Made by a program: the position numbers and the translations under genes
Assembly (NCBI GenBank): GCA_041651315.1
Contig: JBAZJM010000149.1
Coordinates: 1 to 10,986, forward strand
DNA: 10,986 bases
From: CAITYL01 sp041651315
GTDB taxonomy: Bacteria; Verrucomicrobiota; Lentisphaeria; Oligosphaerales; CAITYL01
Direction of reading: 5' to 3'
The notes under the pieces: model-generated
Database searches by the model: none
What the model was told of the DNA's origin: nothing
The model's input: the letters and a program-made list of their open reading frames with translations, nothing else
Shown: piece after piece, positions 6,089 to 10,986 of the stretch
How the letters are laid out: the number at the start of each line of letters is the position of its first letter
How positions within the stretch are numbered: the stretch's first letter is position 1

Positions 6089-6696
6089 TGGCACACTTTG
6101 AGGTCAACCTGATCCGGCATGAGATTCTGTCGCCGTCACGCCGCCGGGTGCTGTTCTGGTGCATGCTGGCTTATCTTCTGTTGTCCGCCCTGGCGCTTGG
6201 CATTACGGCCCATCATGCCGGGCAGCAGCTGCTGCTGATGCTCGGGGCCCGGGAGGAAATGGCCCGGCTCGAAACCGAGTTTGAGCACAACTATCCGGGC
6301 CAGGGCGGCGTGCTGGCCTGCCGGCAGATGCTGGAAACCCGGTTGCAGGCACGGGCGGCCCGCCTCGAAGCCATCGCCCGCATCCTCGACCGCCGGATCG
6401 GCCTGGCCCGGCTGCTGGCGGAACTGCTCGCCCCGTTGCCGCCGGAGGTGACCATCAGCGACCTCGATCTTGACCGGAGCAAGGGCGAGATTTCGTTCAG
6501 CCTGCTGCTCCCGGCCGGGAATGGCCGGAGCGGCAGCCTGTCGCCGAGCCAGATCATTCAACTGTGGAAGGACGATCCGGGGCTGGCCGCCCGGATTCGC
6601 GATCTCCAGGCGGTTTCCACCCAACGGCGGATGGTCGGCAACCGTCCGATGTTGAACCTCCGCTACTCCTGCCAACTCGTGGCCAAGGAACGTTAG
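6088..6696 (+). CDS. pilN: PilN-like inner-membrane alignment protein
   Basis: Bitopic inner-membrane protein that dimerises with PilO and docks on PilM through its cytoplasmic tail; 202 aa, normal length. The tail reads AHFEVNLIRHE, resembling the conserved NLLP-type PilM-binding motif, although the usual Pro is absent. A membrane helix spans about residues 21-40, followed by a charged heptad-like coiled region (about 45-105) and a C-terminal ferredoxin-like domain (about 110-200) containing PEVTISDLDLD. The ATG overlaps the pilM stop. The alternative name is GspL C-terminal half; in T2SS, GspL fuses PilM-like and PilN-like parts, whereas here they are separate, which supports T4P. Confidence 0.87.
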   Translation: MAHFEVNLIRHEILSPSRRRVLFWCMLAYLLLSALALGITAHHAGQQLLLMLGAREEMARLETEFEHNYPGQGGVLACRQMLETRLQARAARLEAIARILDRRIGLARLLAELLAPLPPEVTISDLDLDRSKGEISFSLLLPAGNGRSGSLSPSQIIQLWKDDPGLAARIRDLQAVSTQRRMVGNRPMLNLRYSCQLVAKER

Positions 6697-6698
6697 TT

Positions 6699-7253
6699 AT
6701 GGATGTCGGCATCTTCAATCGCGGCCGGTTCATCTTTTGGTGCTGGCTCCTGGCGCCGGTGCTGCTGATTGGCGCTGTCCAGGGCGCGGTCTTCCTCTAT
6801 AGCCGGTCCACGGCCGAAACGTTGGCGCACCGCCGGACCAGCCTGCAGGTGATTCCGGAACTTCGGGACAAGGCGGCGGCGGTCGACGGACTGCTGAAGC
6901 ATTTTGCGTTTGACCGCAACGGCGCCACGCCGACCGTCGAGGTGCTGAGCAGCTGGATCAATGATTGTACCCAGCGCCACGGCGTCAGCCTCAACCTGCT
7001 GGTGTTTCAACCCCCCAAGGTTGAGCCGGGCGACACGGTGCCGGCGGTCAAGGTGGAAATGGAGTGCGAGGGTGGGTGGGTGCCGCTGCTGTCCTGGCTC
7101 AATGAGATGCGGCGGCCGGAAAATCTGCTGGTGCTGGACGGTGCGGTCGTGCGGCTGACGCAGAGTTCTCCGACCGTGGTGTATGGCGTGAAACTGTTGT
7201 TCCGTTTCTATGCGTTCCCCGCCGTGGATTCCCCGGGACGGACCGCTCCATGA
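6699..7253 (+). CDS. pilO: PilO-like inner-membrane alignment protein
   Basis: Partner of PilN in the periplasmic alignment ring; 184 aa. The ATG at 6699 lies 2 nt after the pilN stop and 8 nt after AAGGAA (6685-6690); the reading frame is open further upstream but that stretch is inside pilN. A short tail is followed by one membrane helix (about residues 11-34), a coiled segment (TAETLAHRRTSL onward) and a ferredoxin-like domain with the PilO/GspM pattern of VKVEMECEGGWVPLLSWLNEM. Sequence in this family diverges quickly, so the call leans on architecture and position as well as sequence. The TGA overlaps the next ATG (ATGA). Confidence 0.83.
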   Translation: MDVGIFNRGRFIFWCWLLAPVLLIGAVQGAVFLYSRSTAETLAHRRTSLQVIPELRDKAAAVDGLLKHFAFDRNGATPTVEVLSSWINDCTQRHGVSLNLLVFQPPKVEPGDTVPAVKVEMECEGGWVPLLSWLNEMRRPENLLVLDGAVVRLTQSSPTVVYGVKLLFRFYAFPAVDSPGRTAP

Positions 7254-7846
7254 AGAATTCGTTCCATTTTGCCTTGCGGACCGGGCACCATGAGGTGCTC
7301 CTGCTGGCCCCGTTGCTGGGGTGCCTGCTCCTGGCGGCCAGCCTGTTCGTCCCGCGCTTCGGCAACAGCCCGCCGCCGGAGGATCCCGACCGCTTCCGCC
7401 GCGTCACCCAAATGGGGGCGATCGACCGTACCATGGCCGCCATTTGTGCCGCCCTGGCGGCGGAATCGCCCCTGGTCGTGAAGGAACGGGTGATTGACGC
7501 CCCGCCGCCCCCCGAGGCGGCGCCGGTGCCGGCCCTGCCGTCCCCCGCCAACCCGGATGCCGGAACGGCGCCGCCGGCCGTTTCGGACGAGCCCGCTTCC
7601 GTCGGTGCCGCCGGCGGTGGGCCGGCTCCGGCGGCGGCGCCGGCGCCCCCGGCCTTGGTGCTTGCCGGCGTTGCCTGGCGGAGCGGCCGCACGTATGCCA
7701 TCATCAACCGCCGGGTGATCGGCATCGGCGAGGAGATCAACGGGTGGAGGCTGGTGACGGCGAACTGGGACAGTGTCATCCTGCAGGACGGGGACGGCCA
7801 CCAACAGATCCTGACCCTTGGCCAACAGGAGAATCCCCCCCCCTGA
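7250..7846 (+). CDS. PilP/GspC-like protein with periplasmic HR domain
   Basis: Probably the last alignment-complex protein, which contacts the secretin in the periplasm; 198 aa. It begins at ATG 7250, overlapping the pilO stop by 4 nt. Visible parts: hydrophobic segment at about residues 16-34; a spacer to about 83; a Pro/Ala-rich linker at about 84-135; a compact beta domain at about 136-190 with LVLAGVAWRSGRTYAIIN, then GIGEEINGWRL and VILQDGDGHQQILTL. This is the layout of the PilP/GspC homology region. LLGC at residues 22-25 looks like a lipobox, but hydrophobic residues continue after the Cys, so a membrane anchor is as likely. A run of nine C (7835-7843) encodes the final Pro-Pro-Pro just before the TGA. 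PilP versus GspC cannot be settled here. Confidence 0.75.
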   Translation: MKNSFHFALRTGHHEVLLLAPLLGCLLLAASLFVPRFGNSPPPEDPDRFRRVTQMGAIDRTMAAICAALAAESPLVVKERVIDAPPPPEAAPVPALPSPANPDAGTAPPAVSDEPASVGAAGGGPAPAAAPAPPALVLAGVAWRSGRTYAIINRRVIGIGEEINGWRLVTANWDSVILQDGDGHQQILTLGQQENPPP

Positions 7847-7893
7847 ATCCCGCCATCGTCCGTGGGCTTTGGTGTGGCCGCGGGGGAACTTTT

Positions 7894-9114
7894 TCATGCG
7901 CCGGGCAACAGCCGGCGCAGGCGGAACAGCGTCTCCTCGACGTCCGGGCGCTCCTCCTTCTGCCGGGCCAGCAGCTGCTGGACCAGCAGGGAGAAGGGCT
8001 TGCTCACCGCCGGATTCGCCTCGCACAGGGGCGCCGGGGTGGCCGTGAGGTGGCTGGCAATGACCGCGGCCACGCTATTGCCGTTGAACGGCAGAATCTT
8101 GCTGGCCCCGTAGTACAGGGTCGCCCCCAGCGAGTAGAGATCGCTTCGCGCATCCAGCGTTCCGCCCTTGATGAAAACTTCCGGCGGCGCAAAGAAGGGG
8201 GTGACGCGGATCTCCTCCTGCCAGACGCCGCCGGCATCCGCCGCCGAACGGGTCAGGCCGAAGTCGAGAAGCTTGACCGCGGTTCCGTCGAGCATGATGT
8301 TGGACGGCTTGATGTCACCGTGGACGAGCTGCTGCCGGGCCAGGTATTGGATGGCGTCGGCCACCGCCTGGCCGAGGGTCACCGCCGCGGTTTCACTCAA
8401 GGGGCCGCTGCTTTGCAGCTGTTCCTCCAGGGAATGGCCGGCGGCGTATTCCATGACCAGGTAGTGAAAGGCGCCGCTTTGTCCAAAATCATAAAACTTC
8501 ACGATGACCGGGTGGTCCAGGCGCGACAGCTGGTAGGCCTCGTTCAGCAGCGCCGAGAGGAAGCTGTTGTCCTCGCGCCGGGCGGGGGGCAGGTCGAAGA
8601 TCTTCAGCGCCACGTCCTGGTTGCGGGCCAGGTCCCGGGCATGGAACACCATGCTGAAACCGCCGCCCGAGATTTGGCGCAGGATGTCGAAACGGTCGGC
8701 AAAGCGGGTACCCGGCCGCAGGATGTTGTCGCGGCTGAGGCGCGTCTGGCGCCGCGTCAGGGCGCTGGCAATCTTGGCGTACAGCTCCGAAGCCCGCACC
8801 GGCTTGATCACATAGTCGTCCGCCCCGTTGGAGAGGCAGTCGAAAATGCTGGTCTCGGTGTCCACCCCGGAAACCATGATGACCGGCACCTCGAAGGAGT
8901 CGGGGCGCTTGCGGAGTTCACGGCAGGTTTCCAGCCCCGAAAGGCCGGGCATTACCAGGTCAAGAAGTACCAGGTCGGCGGGCTGTTCCGCAAAGGCCGC
9001 CAGCAACTCGGCGCCACTGGTGCAGGCACGCACGTGGTGCCCCTTGGTGCCCAGCATCTCCTCGTAGAGATGGCAGATGATCAGGTTGTCGTCTGCGCAG
9101 AGGATGTTGGCCAT
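7894..9114 (-). CDS. receiver (REC) - eukaryotic-type Ser/Thr kinase fusion
   Basis: Cytoplasmic signalling protein, 406 aa, no membrane segment. The start is ATG at 9114, with GGGGAG 6 nt upstream (plus-strand 9121-9126); the in-frame ATG at 9165 would put extra residues before the receiver and has no ribosome site. REC domain, residues 1-120: acidic pair D8 D9, phospho-acceptor D52 (LVLLDLVMPG), S82, K104 (YVIKPV). Kinase, about 138-400: glycine loop SGGGFSMVF, K171 in VALKI, E192, HGDIKPSN with D267, K269 and N272 (HGD in place of HRD, as in many bacterial kinases), DFG D284, APPE E312, DLYSLG. All key residues are present, so an active kinase gated by phosphorylation of the receiver is expected. 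Targets are unknown. It converges on the pilus operon with a 47-nt gap. Confidence 0.93.
   Translation of the reverse strand: MANILCADDNLIICHLYEEMLGTKGHHVRACTSGAELLAAFAEQPADLVLLDLVMPGLSGLETCRELRKRPDSFEVPVIMVSGVDTETSIFDCLSNGADDYVIKPVRASELYAKIASALTRRQTRLSRDNILRPGTRFADRFDILRQISGGGFSMVFHARDLARNQDVALKIFDLPPARREDNSFLSALLNEAYQLSRLDHPVIVKFYDFGQSGAFHYLVMEYAAGHSLEEQLQSSGPLSETAAVTLGQAVADAIQYLARQQLVHGDIKPSNIMLDGTAVKLLDFGLTRSAADAGGVWQEEIRVTPFFAPPEVFIKGGTLDARSDLYSLGATLYYGASKILPFNGNSVAAVIASHLTATPAPLCEANPAVSKPFSLLVQQLLARQKEERPDVEETLFRLRRLLPGA
7897..7919 (-). other. perfect 8-bp inverted repeat at the end of the kinase gene
   Basis: TGCGCCGG (7897-7904) and CCGGCGCA (7912-7919) enclose a 7-nt loop. It covers the last codons of the kinase gene. 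On the minus strand AAAAA, not T, follows; on the plus strand no T follows. It may help stop or stabilise either transcript but is not a canonical terminator. Confidence 0.4.
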
Positions 9115-9120
9115 GGCCGT

Positions 9121-9126
9121 CTCCCC
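9121..9126 (-). promoter_or_regulatory. Shine-Dalgarno of the REC-kinase gene
   Basis: Reads GGGGAG on the minus strand, 6 nt before the ATG at 9114; it fixes the start there rather than at 9165. Confidence 0.65.
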
Positions 9127-9166
9127 GTTGTCAATGACTGTAACCTGCGGGGTGGCGGATGACAAC
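9127..9166 (-). promoter_or_regulatory. candidate promoter with flanking inverted repeat, REC-kinase gene
   Basis: On the minus strand, TTGTCA (9165-9160) and TACAGT (9142-9137) are separated by 17 nt, like a sigma-70 promoter with one and two mismatches. GTTGTCA and TGACAAC (9166-9160 and 9133-9127) are exact inverted repeats whose centres are 33 nt apart, about three helical turns, and they enclose the -10 element. An operator is conceivable. Housekeeping promoter sequences in this lineage are not known to me, so the match is suggestive only. Confidence 0.4.
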
Positions 9167-9180
9167 TGTCCCGGTGTTTT

Positions 9181-10272
9181 TTAGCGGCACGTGTCCGGTG
9201 ATGATTGGGGCAGGCCAAGCGCCTGCTGCAGAACCGGTAAAAGACTTTTGGCCAGGCGGAAAAAACCGAGGTCGTTGGGGTGGCAGCCGTCCACCGTGCA
9301 GGCGTCGCGGCAGTCGTGTCCGAACAGGGTTTCGCCGTCGATGAACCCAACCTGCCGGTCGCCGCGGTCGACGGCGTTCCGCCAGGTTTGCCGGATGATC
9401 TCCCGTCGCCGGCGGTCCTCGTCAGTCGCTCGGAAATCGCACTTGGAAAGCATGATCACGGGCAGCTCCGGCTGCCGGTTCCGGATAATTCGGAAGAACG
9501 GTTCATGGGTCGCCTGCAGATGGGCCGGATCGGGGGCATTATGATCGTAATCGAGGATAAACGCGGCCATTTCCAGGCCGGCGATGGCCTCGGCCAGCAT
9601 CGGTTCGCCCCTGCCGTTGCCGCTGAATCCCAGGTTGACCACCGGCGCGTCGATGAAGCGGCCCAAAAAATGGGCGTAGGCGTTGCCGGTGCGGGAGGCG
9701 CAGCCGCCCTGGGTGATTGACGACCCGTAAAACAGCAACGGCTTTTCCACGGCAAACGGGGTGGGCGCCGCCAGCCGGCTGTTGGGGTCCAGGCCGATTT
9801 CCACGGTTTCGACGCCGGTGTAGAGGGGCAGGTACACGGTCCAGTCGCGGAGGCCGCTGCCGCACGGATGCAGGATGCCTTCCAGCCGGCTGGCGCCCTG
9901 GTCGGGCATGAACGAGCCCGCATACGACTTGGCCTGGCCGGCCCCTTGGTACAGGTCAAAGCCGGAACTGCCGTTGCGCGTCATGTGGCTCATGTCGGAA
10001 AGATGGCGCAGCCCGGCGCGGATGGCGATGGCGGCGGAATCGGAGCGGAACCGGATCATGCCGCCGCTGGTGTGCCAGGCCAGGCCTTGCAGGCCTTCGG
10101 ATGCCTGGTCCATGATCTGCCGCGGCAGCCGGCACAGTTCCGCCTCCTGGCCGTACCAGGCAAAACCGGAGAGCGCGAACGGCGCCGCCAGGGCGTCGGC
10201 GAACACCATCGGGCGGCCGCCGATCTCCGCCCGCCGGAAGTTGGGGTCGAGTTCCTGGATGGCTTTGCTCAT
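9181..10272 (-). CDS. SGNH/GDSL-family esterase with N-terminal GxDLY-type domain
   Basis: Putative carbohydrate acyl-esterase, 363 aa. The start ATG at 10272 is 1 nt after the stop of the upstream gene (TGACATG), so coupled translation is likely and the absence of a Shine-Dalgarno is explained; the frame is open upstream but lies inside that gene. The N-terminal beta-rich half (about 1-170) carries the GxDLY signature at 104-108 (GFDLY). The SGNH half has GSSITQG with nucleophile S185, NLGFSGNG (213-220), N245 in DYDHN and the D328/H331 pair in VDGCHP; all four SGNH blocks are intact. No signal peptide is visible, so it appears cytoplasmic as annotated. Relatives remove acyl groups from glycans; the substrate here is unknown. 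There is no evident link to pili apart from position. Confidence 0.9.
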   Translation of the reverse strand: MSKAIQELDPNFRRAEIGGRPMVFADALAAPFALSGFAWYGQEAELCRLPRQIMDQASEGLQGLAWHTSGGMIRFRSDSAAIAIRAGLRHLSDMSHMTRNGSSGFDLYQGAGQAKSYAGSFMPDQGASRLEGILHPCGSGLRDWTVYLPLYTGVETVEIGLDPNSRLAAPTPFAVEKPLLFYGSSITQGGCASRTGNAYAHFLGRFIDAPVVNLGFSGNGRGEPMLAEAIAGLEMAAFILDYDHNAPDPAHLQATHEPFFRIIRNRQPELPVIMLSKCDFRATDEDRRRREIIRQTWRNAVDRGDRQVGFIDGETLFGHDCRDACTVDGCHPNDLGFFRLAKSLLPVLQQALGLPQSSPDTCR

Positions 10273-10273
10273 G

Positions 10274-10986
10274 TCAGTTGCCGAGGAGATCGGTTTGCAC
10301 GACGGTGCCCGGCAGGGTGCTGGTATGGGGCCAGAGCTTGCGCCCGGGATAGATGCTGGTGTGGATGCCGGTGTGCACGCCGTCGCCAATGATGGCGCCG
10401 AACTTGCGCCGCCCGGTGTCCACCAAAACCCCGGCCACCAGGGAGCGGTGGTTTTTGCCGTCATGGCGGAAATTGGCGGTGATGGTGCCGGCACCGAAGT
10501 TGGCCCCGGCGCCGACAATGCTGTCGCCGCAATAGCTCAGGTGGCCGACGGCCGCCTTGGGCAGCAGGATGCTGTTCTTGACCTCGACCGCCTGGCCGAT
10601 GTGGCAGCCGTCGCCGATCGCGGTGCTGCCGCGGATGTAGCAGTTGGGGCCGATCTTGCAGTTGCGGCCGATCACCACGTTGCCCTCAAGGTAGACGCCG
10701 GGCAGCAGGCGCGACCCTTCGCCCAGCTCGAGGATGCCCTCAATGGTGACACCGGGGCCGACCGTGCCCAAAATGCGGCTTTCGCGGAGTCCGCCAACCA
10801 GCAGTTCGTTCACCCGCAGCAAGTCCCACGGGAAGCGGATGGCGAAATTTTGCCCGGCCGCCGCCGCCACATCCGTCGCGCCGGCCGGGGGCTGGCCGGC
10901 GTTGCCCAGCCAGGCCAGGATTTCGCCGTCGGCGGAACGGAGCACCGCCGGGGCAGGGTGGGCGGCAAAACTGCGCAAGGTGTCCG
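10274..10986 (-). CDS. GlmU-type left-handed beta-helix sugar-phosphate acyl/nucleotidyltransferase, 5' partial
   Basis: The frame is open through the right edge, so the start is outside; the TTG at 10978 is simply an internal Leu codon. Visible: a linker with RFPWDLLRVNELL, which in GlmU-like enzymes follows the nucleotidyltransferase domain, then hexapeptide repeats (for example VVIGRNCKIGPNCYI and TAIGDGCHIG) forming a left-handed beta-helix. GHLSYCGD contains the His that is the catalytic base in GlmU acetyltransferase domains, followed by GAGTITANF, the acetyl-CoA and sugar side pattern. VDTGRRKFGAIIGD and the TGIHTSIYPG end resemble archaeal-type or PVC short GlmU-like proteins. The likely reaction is acetylation of a hexosamine-1-phosphate, possibly with nucleotidyl transfer if the missing N-terminus has that domain. 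It is probably co-transcribed with the SGNH esterase. Confidence 0.85.
   Translation of the reverse strand, partial: DTLRSFAAHPAPAVLRSADGEILAWLGNAGQPPAGATDVAAAAGQNFAIRFPWDLLRVNELLVGGLRESRILGTVGPGVTIEGILELGEGSRLLPGVYLEGNVVIGRNCKIGPNCYIRGSTAIGDGCHIGQAVEVKNSILLPKAAVGHLSYCGDSIVGAGANFGAGTITANFRHDGKNHRSLVAGVLVDTGRRKFGAIIGDGVHTGIHTSIYPGRKLWPHTSTLPGTVVQTDLLGN

Noticed and set aside
7897..7919. Bidirectional intrinsic terminator between the convergent operons
   Set aside because: The hairpin is perfect but neither strand has a T tract after it, so it is listed only as an inverted repeat.
7744..9162. 472-codon open frame on the plus strand opposite the kinase gene
   Set aside because: Opposes a gene with every receiver and kinase catalytic residue; the peptide is compositionally biased and matches nothing I recognise.
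9115..9165. ATG at 9165 as the kinase start
   Set aside because: No ribosome site precedes it, and the receiver domain begins exactly at ATG 9114, which has GGGGAG at good spacing.
10274..10978. TTG at 10978 as a complete start of the GlmU-like gene
   Set aside because: The frame stays open to the right edge, and the first visible residues look like the middle of a longer protein.

Overview
The window is GC-rich, gene-dense bacterial DNA holding most of a type IV pilus (T4P) assembly locus on the + strand and three genes on the - strand that converge on it. The organism is not identifiable with certainty. The pilin style (FTLIE start, a GDLDGRYW block), a PilMNO(P) set read together with PilT/PilB/PilC, a receiver-Ser/Thr kinase fusion and a GxDLY-type SGNH hydrolase all fit a PVC-group bacterium such as Lentisphaerota or Kiritimatiellota. 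This is an inference from style, not a search result.

Layout, + strand: the 3' part of a PilT retraction ATPase (running in from the left edge), PilB extension ATPase, PilC inner-membrane platform protein, a 145-nt leader region with two hairpins and a possible 22-codon ORF, pilin 1, a 105-nt gap dominated by one long imperfect hairpin, pilin 2, a short AT-rich gap, then PilM, PilN, PilO and a PilP/GspC-like protein joined by very short gaps or overlaps (TAATG, 2 nt, ATGA). The two ATPases would work on PilC at the membrane. PilM (cytoplasm), PilN and PilO (inner membrane) and the PilP/GspC-like protein would form the alignment subcomplex that leads the fibre to a secretin. Neither a secretin (PilQ/GspD) nor a prepilin peptidase (PilD) is encoded here, so both must lie outside the window.

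Layout, - strand (from the right edge leftwards): the 3' part of a GlmU-type left-handed beta-helix sugar-phosphate acyltransferase, an SGNH/GDSL esterase starting 1 nt after its stop, then after 66 nt with a candidate promoter and a 7-bp inverted repeat, a cytoplasmic receiver-Ser/Thr kinase fusion. The kinase gene ends 47 nt from the end of the pilus operon, facing it.

No gene-free stretch exceeds 300 nt. No tRNA, rRNA, CRISPR array, insertion sequence or attachment site was seen. The most interesting points are the strong hairpin between the two pilin genes, a 28-nt exact in-frame repeat shared by the pilins, loss of one cysteine and of the usual Gly(-1) in pilin 1, the degenerate MshEN domain of PilB, and the receiver-kinase fusion next to the pilus locus.
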